64,000 bases of DNA, from positions 1,054,001 to 1,118,000 of the forward strand of contig JAUFSD010000020.1 in the NCBI GenBank assembly GCA_033030425.1, read 5' to 3'. The notes beneath the pieces are model-generated. The model was not told the DNA's origin and did not search any database. It saw only the letters and a program-made list of their open reading frames with translations. The stretch's first letter is position 1. Each line of letters starts with the position of its first letter. This document shows positions 9,533 to 20,687 of the stretch, piece after piece. A program made the position numbers and the translations under genes. Source of the DNA: Verpa conica (taxonomy: Eukaryota; Ascomycota; Pezizomycetes; Pezizales; Morchellaceae).

Positions 9533-11910
9533 CTAGGCAATAGCAATGTAAGAGCCAATAGCCGAAAGGATAGACGTATCCTTCGACGCCTTCATATTCC
9601 ACTTCATACCCTTAGCGGAAGCATCCTTATTCGTGAGTCCCAAGCCCAAACATTCCTTCCACTCGACATCAATGCAGCTAAACCCGACCATAACATTCGG
9701 CGCACTCGTGAACGTATTTGCAGGGAACACTACCTCTCCCTCCGCACCTGATTTCGGGCCTCCTTCGGTAGTGAATGTACCGCTGGAGACACCCTTCTTA
9801 TCTTTGGGGTATGCAACCCAGCTAGCACCGGCACCTAGCAACTCCGAGTCACCGGCTTCCTCGATACTGATTTTGAACCCGGTAGTTGTGATATCGGTCG
9901 CTTCAACGATGATGCGCCAGCCTTGTTTCCGGTCGATGCTGAAGGAGGTTAACCAAACGACAATGGTCGGGGGTTCGGCGTAAGGACGTGAGAATGTGAT
10001 TCGGCGGTCGTAGTATCCGTCAAATGTGTTCCAGGGTCGGTCTTCGAGAGTGCTGTATCGTCCGCATTGGAAGTCTGCGTGGTCTGGTTCGATCTCGAGC
10101 CAGCTGCAGCTGGCGGAGTTTACAAGTGCTCCGTCGATGTGTGCTTCAAAGCCGTTGGTTTCGAGATTGCTGGCGAAGCAGGATAGGAATATGCTCTCGT
10201 CGTCGGTGATGTTGAAGGAGTTTAGTGCGACGGCGATGCTTGGTGGGGTGGGGTAGGCGTTGGCGAAGGTGATCTCCTTGCTGGTTTCGCCGACGGGGTC
10301 AGTGTCTGGTCGGACATCTTTGGTGTTGAAACTGCTGATCGTGGGGTTTTTGGTCGACCGGGAGGGACCTGGGTTGCGTGAGTTAGTAATTTGTTGGTGG
10401 TTATGGAAATGATTTTACCTTTGTGTTTCAGGGCTTCAGCGAGCTCCATCTCTTTTTGAGAGAGTTGTTTCTCTTTATCTGATAGCTGTTTCTTCATCTC
10501 CGATAGCTGCCCCTTCGTAGCCAGTAGCTCTTCATTCGCGGCTTTTGCCTCCTGTAACTCCTTTTCTTTGTCGGACAGTTGCTTCTCTTTCTCTGATAGC
10601 TGCTTCTTCGTGTTCGAGAGTTGTTCTTCTGCTTCCGAAAGCTCATCCTCCATATCTGAAAGCCTACTTTCTAGATCCGCCAACCGACTGTTGTTTTCTG
10701 TATTTTGTTCGTTCGCTGTTTTCGCCTCCTGTAACTCCTTCTCTTTATCCGAGAGTTGCTTCTCTTTCTCTAACAGCTGCTTCTTCGTGTTTGAGAGCTG
10801 TTCTTCTGTGTCCGAGAGCTCATCCTCCCTATCTGAAAGCTTGCCTTCCAGATCCGATACCTTATTCTTCGCCGCCAGTAGTTGTTCGTTCGCCTCGCTC
10901 GCCTCCTTCTCCTTCTCTGCAAGCTTCTTACGCATCTCCTCCAACTGTTTCCTCGTAGCCGATAGCTGTTCGTTGATCTCCTTCGCTTCCGCCAGCCCTT
11001 TCTCTTTATCCGCCAAATCCCTCCGCATCTGCGATAGTTGTTTCTTCAAATCAGACAACTCCTGATCACCTCCGTTCGACTCGACCATCTTCTCTACATC
11101 CGACAGATGTTTCTTCGTAACCACCAGCTCCTTTTTCAAACCCGCCAACTCCTTCCTCGCGGCATCCAACTCTTTACTCGCCTCCCTCGCACTCGCTAAC
11201 TCCTTCTCCTTCGCGGACGTCTGGTTTCTCGCATCCTTCAAACTCTGCTTCGTCGCCGCCAACTCCTTTTCTTTCGCCGACGCCTCATTCCTCGCATCTC
11301 GTAAACTCTGCTTCGTCGCCGCCAACTCTTTCTCCTTCCCCGACGTCTCATTCCTTGCTTCTCGCAGACTCTGCTTCGTCGCCGCCAGCTCCTTTTCCTT
11401 TCCCGCCGCTTGATTCCTAGCATCCCGCAAACTCTCCTTCGCTGCTGCCAACTCCTTTGCCGTGCCCTTTGCTTGCGAAGACCCTGTACCTTTCTCTGCA
11501 TTCTGCCTCTTTGCGCTCTCTAAGCTCGCCGTCACCCCCAATAACTCCTTCTTCACCTCCGCGAACCGCCTCCGCACCTCTTGCAGCTCCCGCTTATTCC
11601 TTGCAGCCTCGCTCCGCAGCGTAGTATTCGACTGCCGGAGGGATTCCACCTGACTCTGTAGGTTGGCCTGCGACTGGCCTTGTGTTTTTGTGCCGTTGGG
11701 TCGCTTATACTGAGTAGAGGAACAGGAAGAGGAGCAAGAGGAGGAAGAAGAGGATAAGGGTAGCGGGAAGAGCTGACCGCCGACGAATTTGCCATACCCG
11801 AGGTGAGGCCATTGCTCACTGGGTGTTGAGAACGGCGTGATGGGTCTTCCGACGATTAGGTCTCGGATGCCTTCGAGTGACTTGACGGCTGTCCTGATTT
11901 CGTCAGACAT
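9533..11910 (-). CDS. Long coiled-coil protein with three C-terminal H-type lectin domains
   Basis: Two exons, 11910-10419 and 10368-9533, encode 775 residues. The intron (10418-10369, 50 bp) has donor GTAAAA, branch ACTAAC and acceptor CCCAG. It removes an unspliced tail and joins a frame that carries the lectin part. Residues 1-75 are a variable, Ser-rich head. Residues about 75-465 are heptad-rich coiled coil with near-repeats such as ATKQSLRDARNEASAKEKEL and LSEKEKQLSDKEKELQEAK. Three consecutive H-type lectin-like modules follow, at about 530-592, 620-686 and 707-775. Each has a beta strand with P-x-I-x-V-x-L/V-x-x-F/C-x-I-D, then a Gly-Phe/Met strand, then W/I-x-A at the end (ASWVAY, GSYIAIA). 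The family binds carbohydrate, often N-acetylgalactosamine. With a long coil, an oligomeric, multivalent lectin is inferred. No signal peptide is seen, so it is probably intracellular or unconventionally secreted. Confidence 0.88.
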
Positions 11911-13356
11911 ATTGAGTGAGTATGTGTAGAGGGGAGCACTAGAGAGAGAGAGAGCAATGGGTATTTGCTCTTGGGTTTGCTCGTGGTAGGTATTGACGTG
12001 AAATAAAACTAGACCAGCTAGAGTTTTCGATATCAGGAGGGGGCGGATCTAGTATTTGCTTGTCCTTGCCAAGCGTATCCAACAGGTCACGAGACAACTC
12101 TTGGCGGGACCGGCGATGCATCTACAGCAATGCATGGGAAAAGTTCAATTCCCTCATGCACATATTCTAGCATTGAGCGGACGCACCCACCAAAGAGTAG
12201 AACCGGGGTTCTAGTTGGGTGAAGCGTCTCTGGTATGCATGGTCAGCTGAAGATCAAGAGGGTGGCGACTAGCTGGCAGATCTCGCTTGGGGGATCCCAG
12301 TGGAATCGTGGGGAAACCGCCGCGACCCGGTTCTTTGTATCGATTGATTAGATTAGATCTTGAATGGTTTTCCGAACCTAACCCTCGCGGTGGTACCGCA
12401 TAATCTGGCGAGATCGGGAATCACACTAAGAGGTCTAAACAAAGTGTGGCTGGAAGATCTTACCGGGAAAGGTTTAGTAGAAGTGGTTTTCGCCTTGCTA
12501 TGCTATTATTTTCTTAATTAGGGATGGGGGCTTCTTTTGCGAGTTAGTTGCTTTGCCACTTCTTATTTCGACCTCCTAGCGCGATTCTCGGTCTCGCTAG
12601 ATTAATTACTCACAAAATGCTTTAAATAATAGATTTCTGGGAAGAGGTAGACTTGTCTATTCTAATTCTAGATATATGATTATAGCTATAACCAGATATA
12701 TTGTTGTGGTGCTAGACTGCTTAGAATGTTGTTGCATTGGTTGTATCACCAATCTCTACCAAAAATCATGATTTTGAGGGTATCTTTCTGTTTAAGAGAT
12801 CTTATTAGGGGCAATAAATACTAAGCCTAGGAATTTAAGGGAGGGATTTCAAGGTCATATAGCCCTCTTTGAAAAATCTTGGGGGTTGTTTGGATTTTAT
12901 TGCTTTCAAAAATATAGACTGAGAAGAGGGATCTATTGGTGTGTTTTCGCTTATGTTCCACAAATGGTTGCGATCCAATCCGGGCATTTGGTTACGGCCC
13001 TAGTCCATAATTGTATAATCTAGTAAAGCAAGTAATCAACTAAGTTCGTAAGCCTTTTATAATAAACTCTACAGCTCAATTTAGGTCCTGATGATCTGTT
13101 TAAATCAAGTCAACTTTACTCTTGAATAGCAATTGCTGCGATTAGATAGTTGAGGATACGCTGACTAAGCAATTATCGCTATTGGTACAGGCTCCAGAGC
13201 GGGGTAACTAGTTTCTCCTCCGTAGCACTTGTTAGCTCGAGAAGCCTGAAGCATCATCATCAGCCGTGGTATCATATTATCAAATCTTAACTCCAGTCTG
13301 CTCACCAGCCTCACCAGCCTACCCTAAATTCCGGTCCCCAGGGACCTGCCTTCGTT
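11911..13356. other. Gene-free spacer between divergent lectin and NLR-like genes
   Basis: This should hold both promoters, since the two genes diverge. A short segment at about 12,335-12,425 (GATTAGATTAGATCT ... CCTCGCGGTGGTA) resembles 17,830-17,900. Only decayed repeat text was seen; no RNA gene or clean promoter element was recognised. Confidence 0.5.
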
Positions 13357-16300
13357 ATGGAAGTGGTGGGGATCACGGCGAGCGTCATCGCCGTTATTCA
13401 GATCACAACGAAAGTAGCCTCGTTGAGCTATGATTATATTAAAGGTGTCGGAGGGTCACCAGCCAACGTCAAACGGCTTATCGGCGAGCTACAATCACTT
13501 GTTGGTATTATTACTGGAATACAGAACACCCAGGACTCCGAATCAACTGCGTTGCAAGGGCTTGATGCGCAGATCAAGCAGTATACGGAGGAGATGAAAA
13601 ATCTCTGTGTTAAGTTAGAGTCTAACCGGAACAGGTCGAGCTGGTTTAGAAAGCTCAAATGGCCAATCGAGCTACCGGAAACCATGCACTTCATCTCGGA
13701 AGTCGAAAGGTTTAAGATGTCCTTGAATCTGGCTATGATGGCTGATCAGATGTAAGTATGTTTGTTGAAATGGTGTCATAATTGGGGAGTGTTTTATGAC
13801 CTTTTGGACTCCCCCCAACAGTATCGGACTATACTTACACAATCAAGGCGTCGTTCAATGGTTATTGGGACGAAGATCCAAGAAATAAGCAATAGTATAC
13901 AAAAGGGGGAGGTTGAGTTGGGTGGTAAGAAAAATCCAAATCCTGCGTTGCTAGACTACTACCTAACTAATTATCGCTTCGCTATAAACAGACGGGAATC
14001 TCATAGAGATCGTTAACTGGCTATTCCCAGAGGCATTCAACGAGAGACATAACGAAATCAGTGGTAGAAGGAAGAAAGGGACAGGCGTGTGGGTTCTAAA
14101 AGAGCCAGAAGTGACGAGTTGGCGCAAAACTCCTGGATTGCTTTGGGGCTACGGTATTCGTACGTCCCCTTCCCTAATTATTTTTCTCAAAATGTTAATT
14201 GTATCATGTTATAGCTGGGGCCGGAAAGACATTTCTCAGGTACCTTCTCGCTAAATTCAAGTCGTATAGGTCCTAACAACAAATTCTAGTTCTCTCATCA
14301 TTGACGACCTCCAAGAGCAAGCAAGAACTAGCTTAGGGAAGTGCGGGGTGGCCTATGTATACTTCAACTTTACAGAACAAGGGAAACAACAACCGATTCG
14401 TGTGCTTGCTAGCTTGGTGAAACAACTTGTTTGTCAATCGCGATCCTTGCCTGGCCACCTTAAGGATTTGCACAAGCGCCAGGAGAACCCAAACTATGAA
14501 GCGCTATATAAGGCTCTGCTCGAGGTCTCGGCGTCGTTCTCCGAAACCTTTTTCGTTTTTGATGCCCTCGACGAATGTCACCAAAAAACTCAGCGGGGCA
14601 AACTTTTGCCGTTCTTTCATCAAATAGTGGCCGACTCGAACACTATACACATCTTTATAACAAGCCGAGACCACCCAGATGATATCCAACGTTCATTCGA
14701 ACTGTCAGCGAAAATCAAACTCTGGGCAAAGGATGATGATATCACAAGCTATGTTGAGCAAAAAGTCTCTGGGAATGAACGAGCGAAACTACTTGTTGGA
14801 AATCACATAGAAGAAATAATTGACGAGCTTATAGCTTGCGCGAACGGAATGTAGGTCGTCAAATTTACCCTAGGAGTACTCAAGTTGTATTAATATGTTC
14901 TAGGTTTCTACTTGTTCATTTCCACATCGAGTATCTATGTCAGCAGGCAACAAAAAAGCAGATTCTAGGAGAGCTTAAGAAACTCAAAACATCAAGCCAT
15001 AGTGGGGGCTCCCTAACACCTACCTATGATAGAGTCATGGATTCCATTCAGCAGCAGTCTCCAAACTGCGTCGAACTTGCAACGAGCATTCTTTCGTGGC
15101 TGATGAAGGCTCGCACTGTTCTTACCGTTCGCGAGCTTCAACTAGCGGTATCTGCCAAGCTGTCTCAAACCTGTTTTGATGAAGAAGATCTGCCTGACCA
15201 AAAGACAATCCTTGATGTCTGTGGTAGCTTGGTTGCAATAGATGAGGAGAGTAGCACCGTACGGCTAGTTCATTACACAGTTCAAGAGTATCTGCTCAAG
15301 TGTCAGATTCTTGAACATGCAAATTCAAAGGTCGCCATGGCTTGCGTAGGGTTTCTTGGCAGCGATTTGTTTACAGTGGGTGCATGCAAGTCACAAGCTG
15401 CCCTTAAAGATCGAATGGCCTTGTATCCTCTTTTAAACTACGCTGGAAAGTACTTACTAGACCATCTTAATTCTTGCGAGGGCGATTGGCGGGAAGAGGT
15501 CCCAAACCTTTTGAAGCACTCAGGCAACCTATCCTCTTACTTTCAAGCTCGAGAGTACAAGGAGTGGAGGGACCGGCCTTGGGATAAATATCCCGAAGGA
15601 CATAGCCCATTACACGCAGCAGTTACTATAGGGTATATTCCACTAATACAGAAAGTTCTCGGGAGTGGTGGTATCAAAAAAATAGATGAGCACGGACGGA
15701 CACCGCTCCACACCGCCGTCATAAAAACCGACATCAATCCTGCGCCAAGCATGGTTATCATAACATTACTACTCGACCACAGCGCCGACGCCTCAGCTGC
15801 AGATAAAGACGGAAGGTCAGCTCTTCATTATGCAGCAAAAGTACTGGATGAGAAGTTAGTTAGTCTTCTACTCGACCGAGGCGCCGATATCTCTGCTGTA
15901 GATAACCGTGGGAAGTCAGTACTCCATTATGTACTAGATATCTGGGGGCAGGAGGAAGTGCGGGAGCGGGTGCGGGTGCGGGAGCGGGTGCATTCATTAA
16001 TTAAGCTTCTACTCGACCACGGCGCCGACGCCTCAGCTGCAGATGAGGACGGAAGGTCAGCTCTTTATTATGCAGCGGGGGCATTGGATGAGAAGTTAGT
16101 TAGTCTTCTACTCGACCGAGGCGCCGATATCTCTGCTGTAGATAACCGCGGGAAGTCAGTACTCCATTATGTACTAGATATCTGGGGGCAGGAGGAAGTG
16201 CGGGAGCGGGTGCGGGTGCGGGTGTGGCTGTGGGAGCGGGAGCGGGAGCGGGAGCGGGAGTGGGAGCAGGAGCGGGAGCGGGTGCATTCATTAATTAAGC

Positions 16301-17094
16301 TTCTACTCGACCACGGCGCCGACGCCTCAGCTGCAGATGAGGACGGAAGGTCAACTCTTTATTATGCAGCGGGGGCATTGGATGAGAAGTTAGTTAGTCT
16401 TCTACTCGACCGAGGCGCCGATATCTCTGCTGTAGATAACCGCGGGAAGTCAGTACTCCATTATGTACTAGATATCTGGGGGCAGGAGGAAGTGCGGGAG
16501 CGGGAGCGGGTGCGGCTGTGGGAGCGGGAGTGGGAGCGGGAGTGGAAGTGGGAGCGGGTGCGGCTGCGGCTGCGGGAGCGGGAGCGGGAGCGGGAGCGGG
16601 AGTGGGAGCAGGTGCGGGAGCGGGTGCCTTCATTAATTAAGCTTCTACTCGACCACGGCGCCGACGCCTCAGCTGCAGATGAGGACGGAAGGTCAGCTCT
16701 TTATTATGCAGCGGGGGCATTGGATGAGAAGTTAGTTAGTCTTCTACTCGACCGAGGCGCCGATATCTCTGCTGTAGATAAACATGGGAAGACAGCACTC
16801 GACTATGCATTAAAGGAGGGGAATCAGAAGATAGTTAATTGTCTACTCAGCTACGGTACCGCAGGAAGAATACACCTACGAAAGCCAATCATTAATCCAA
16901 GACGGATAACCAGAAGGCTCGTATATCCCGAATACCTATAAACTCCTTGAGCTAATTAATTCCATAACTATAGGCAGGCGTTACAGAAATTCAACACCCG
17001 CCAATGGGGCGATTTGGAGTTTGAATTTACGCAAGGAGGAGGATCCAAAGATGAGGGTAGCGGATCGGGGATGTTTCAATTTGGTCGCAGTTAG
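13357..17094 (+). CDS. NLR-like STAND protein: HeLo-like N-terminus, NACHT, ankyrin repeats, C-terminal Gly-rich exon
   Basis: Seven exons (13357-13751, 13848-13924, 13992-14159, 14215-14239, 14290-14850, 14904-16920, 16987-17094) total 3,351 nt, or 1,116 residues, with every junction in phase. The N-terminus (MEVVGITASVIAVIQITTKV) is typical of fungal HeLo-like/SesA-type NLR heads, a class known for membrane-directed cell-death domains. A 25 nt exon carries the Walker A core (GIPGAGKTF across introns 3 and 4). Walker B-like FFVFDALDEC and the MFLLVHFHIEYLC motif follow, as in fungal NACHT proteins. The ankyrin part from about 15,590 is a recent amplification with Arg/Glu-rich spacers. The last exon (36 codons, WGDLEFEF ... 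GSGSGMFQFG) is proposed here from a GTATAT/TTACAG splice. Intron 1 uses an AAG acceptor, its weakest point. The probable role is non-self recognition and cell death (inference). Confidence 0.88.
15765..16800 (+). repeat. Tandemly amplified ankyrin modules with purine-rich hexamer spacers
   Basis: Near-identical modules start at about 15,765, 16,006, 16,301 and 16,646 (CTACTCGACCACGGCGCCGA in three of the four). Each encodes two ankyrin repeats. Modules are separated by G-rich tracts built from GAGCGG, GTGCGG and GCTGCGG units at about 15,957-15,991, 16,197-16,286 and 16,491-16,630. Spacer lengths are about 35, 90 and 140 bp, all in frame, and encode Arg/Glu/Val/Trp-rich text. The pattern fits slippage and unequal exchange. 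Confidence 0.9.
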
Positions 17095-20000
17095 GCTAGT
17101 GATGAAGTATAAAAAGCACACTGGGTATATTCTGACGAAAGGGTATTTCCGGGAGAAATAAAGATATTCCTAGTGCTAGTGAGGGGGGTCAATAGAGGGA
17201 AACAGGGCGGGTATCTCAATAAATTTAGAACCGCTAGATTCCATCCTTTTTACTTACATTGTGTATGCTAGTGGAATATTTTGTTGTTACTTTCTTAGAC
17301 CACTCCTTGGACTAGACAACAAGCACAACAAGAAACTTCACCTGCTGACGCAAGCCAACCAAGTACGGGTGTTTCTTCTCCGTTACATGACGCACCATTT
17401 CAATGACTACCACTTCTCGGGCGGTGAACAAGGTCTCAAATGCATAAAGTGTCAAAGTGCTGTCGGCCATGAACGAATACTCCTTGCCATCAAGCGTAAG
17501 AGAGATAGCTGTTGAAAAATAATTTGTGCCGAAGAAAGAGTAATAGGGAGGATATAGAAGAGTGTGAGCTAACTTCTTTCCCCGCCTAGCTGGATGTTGG
17601 AATAAGTGATTGCTATACTTTGTAAAAAATCATAGGATGACTTGTCTTAATTTTTGTTTTACGTTCTCTACTCTAGAAGAACATAAAATGTTCAACGTGA
17701 TGGTAATGGGTGTACAGGAACCCGTTAGTCATCTTATCAATGAAACTGGTAGAACTCGCTTTTGCCTGTATGATTGTGGGGAATTGGCCGTGACCCGGCT
17801 CTGGGTGTGAGTTCAGCCGGTCATGTGATGGGTGGGCTAATCAGATTAGATTAGATCTAGAGTGATTCGGGAAACCCCTCGCGGTGATAGATTCTTTATT
17901 GCGCTTTACTATGGGACTTCTTACCTCCCTCAATCGGTCGTTACATAGGGTTAAGACTCAAGAATTCCAAGGGTAATAGCCGGGTTGGATATCATGTCTA
18001 TATCAAACGCTGAAATAGACGGCCGCTAAGCATTCTGTATGGTGGGGGACCGCAGGTGCATTCCCGGTCCATACCTATAAAAATACATTTTCTTAGTTTT
18101 GCAACATGGTCAAACCAACTAGGGAGCGAACAAAGTATAAGTGAAACCGGCAAAAATTTTACTGAGTGCGAATAGATGGGACGGTTCATATTTACGTCAA
18201 TAAGATCCAGGTATACGCCCTGCTCGGATCATCGACCGGAACTCACCTACTATACTTTAACAGGTAGTTATTTCTCCTATTCCCCGCTTCTTAGGAGGTG
18301 CGGAAAATAGAGGTTTATCTATCCGGGAATCATGCTGCCTTCCAAATAGTTTACCGAGCAGTTACCAAGTGCATTTTGTCTCATTCGGTAACCCTAACCC
18401 ACCACACCCTCAGAGAAAAAAACATTTCACACCATTAGTGACATCCTGCTGGTAGCGCTAAAGTCGTAAAAGTTAGATTTTTATTCTACATTCACCGTCA
18501 TTCTCAACTAAAACTATCTTTGGTGATTCCCAGAACAGGGCAAGCTTGACTGGGCTACATCGGGAGAAGGACAAAAACTATTAGCTCTAATACAATGTCT
18601 GTTTTGCTCGTTTATCTTTGGAAAAGCGAGTGAGGTTCTAAATTGAGGGCCCATGATACCCCGATTGGCGCATGGTTCCCGTGGGTTAGCTAGCCGGCGA
18701 TGTCCCACAGGCTTGTATTTGTTGGTTGAAGGCACAAATTTTCCTTGTTATAGTCAGAAAGATATAGCAATCGTAAGATATAGGTCTACATACAGTGACT
18801 CCGTTCCTAAAACTTTCTATGAAAAGCTGTTGGGCAGGGGTGGGGCCATTGCCCTACACTTGGGATGATGGAAATATCAATGGTTCATCATTGGTAACTG
18901 CCGATAGTTCATTCCACAACAAAACTGGTTTAAATGACGCCGCCACCTTCGCATGAGATATCCAAGCGTTTGGATAGCAAGACGGGTTTTCTGTGGTTTG
19001 CTTACTTAGTATAACTGGTAGTATAAAAACGGGGCTATAGCTATCTTACTGTATGGTCCAGAGCAACTAATAAACCCGGAAATGTCCAGCGAATGTAAAA
19101 GCAGATGTCCCAAAAGGAACAGATCCAGTAACCAACTATTGAGTAACTTCAAAAATATATGTTAGCGTGAACCACACCTCGCTATGGACTCGTTCAACTT
19201 ATAAATATCGTCCTCCAATACATACATATTAACTCGGATGTATCGTCATCTCAAAATACCTTATGTACTAAGTTTGGGAATAACAAACCCTAGAAACCTG
19301 CTTTTATACCGTGGGATAAACCGTAGCGTTGCTACTGGTAGCTCTAAAGCTATTCCAGACGCGGCAGACCCGACCCGGAAACCTGTCTGATTGGACTAGT
19401 GTTGATTACTGAGACCGAGTGTCGATCATCTTCGATGCCACGATCGGGGAGAGACCGCAGATATCCGAAACCAGTGGGAGCCTGGAGTCACTGTCTTCTC
19501 GAGGTCCTTGTGGATACTCCGGAAAAGACCCGATTTGTCCGGTTGTGGCTGGAGTCATTACCGTGATATATGACAGGACTTGCGTGTTTACCGTTCCGGA
19601 TTGAGTGGTATATTTCGGGTAGTTTATACCGGTTTCTGAGGATTATCGGGTATAGTTGATATACTCCCGTTTGTATGGGACCTCTCATACAACGGATGTC
19701 TCATCGGGAATCAAGAGGCCTGGGAGAGATGTATTTCCGAGCACCTTTGCTTTCTCCCGGGGGACCCAAAACTTGTCCGAACTTTTGTTGTGCCTGGTGC
19801 GGTGATGTGTAGTAATCTGCGGGTATGGAAAAGGATGCACTGTTTAGGGATAGAGAGCTGCGGATGGTAGACTTTGGAGCTGTTTTGAGATGACCGGTTC
19901 TGTGATAGGCTGTGCGTTGCCTACTTCTCAGATGGTTCCTCGTGATAGCGTAGATGAGGTATGATATCTGCGTAGGGGCGAAAACGAGCTATACCACCCC

Positions 20001-20222
20001 CGAATCGTGCCAACGGCCAGAGGATACCGAGGAGGTTGTGGCTGGAGGTATTTCCACTATATTACGTTCGTGCTACCACATTGACAAGAGCATCTCGGCT
20101 TCCCTATATCGACCTGTTAAAGAAATAAGTTATCTGGACCTCAAATTAGGGTTGATTAGAGCAAACCGGCTTTCTGTAGTCGATTCAGCTTTTCGTGCAC
20201 ACTAGGTCTTTGTCAGGCACAG
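17095..20222. other. Largely gene-free stretch
   Basis: Coding-like text occurs only at about 17,290-17,515, where a frame with C/G-rich third positions ends LKCIKCQSAVGHERILLAIK. It is preceded by an acceptor-like TTTCTTAG but has no identifiable start, so it may be a gene relic. A telomere-like motif lies at 18,389-18,401 after TTCGGTA. The rest shows no gene, tRNA or clean repeat structure. Confidence 0.45.
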
Positions 20223-20687
20223 TTAGATTAACCCCCAGTAGCAATATATCTTCCAAGAGGGGCAGGAAAGAAATACCATTGATATGGCCTGTATGTCCTT
20301 TTCGCATCCTCTAAACGTAGCCGTGAACTCCACTCTTTCAGCATGGGCTGACATGTCATTGTATGTTGGTTCGTTATGTATAAGCTGTCCAGGTGGAGGA
20401 GAACCTGAATCGGGTTTCTCGGTAATGGCGATTTGTAAAGTGGGAAACACAATAAGGAGTGGGTAAATAAGTCTTTTGCTGGTGGGCGTGTTTGACTTTT
20501 CCGTTTGTTTCCGAAGCGAGATAGGGGGGTCTACCTTTGGACTTTCGCACAAGAAGATGTTCTGTGTGCATGGGGACGTGGAGAGATCGGCAGCAAGGGC
20601 GTAGGTTTGGCGCAGGTGGATCTGGATCCTCAAACTTGGTTGCTTTGAAACAAAGGAGCCATCCTTGGGGTTTAATTTATCTTCCAT
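20223..20687 (-). CDS. Uncertain 154-residue hypothetical ORF
   Basis: An uninterrupted minus-strand frame starts MEDKLNPKDGSFVSKQPSLR and includes RKQTEKSNTPTSKRLIYPLL, then PPPGQLIHNEPTYNDMSAHA. Third positions look somewhat C-biased, which is the only sign of coding. A frame of this length is not improbable by chance in 64 kb. No domain, signal peptide or neighbour relation supports it, and it sits in repeat-rich DNA. It could be one exon of a larger or decayed gene. Confidence 0.25.
   Translation of the reverse strand: MEDKLNPKDGSFVSKQPSLRIQIHLRQTYALAADLSTSPCTQNIFLCESPKVDPPISLRKQTEKSNTPTSKRLIYPLLIVFPTLQIAITEKPDSGSPPPGQLIHNEPTYNDMSAHAERVEFTATFRGCEKDIQAISMVFLSCPSWKIYCYWGLI

Noticed and set aside
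10545..11065. Plus-strand frames rich in Ser/Phe/Pro opposite the coiled-coil gene
   Set aside because: They are shadows of the repetitive minus-strand heptads; no independent start, domain or splice signal.
16100..16633. Minus-strand Pro/Ala-repeat frames
   Set aside because: Direct complement of the GAGCGG spacers in the NLR-like gene; low complexity by construction.
17261..17515. 84-residue frame with a CxxC motif
   Set aside because: Codon use looks coding in its second half, but no start or upstream exon could be supported; kept only as a possible relic in the region note.
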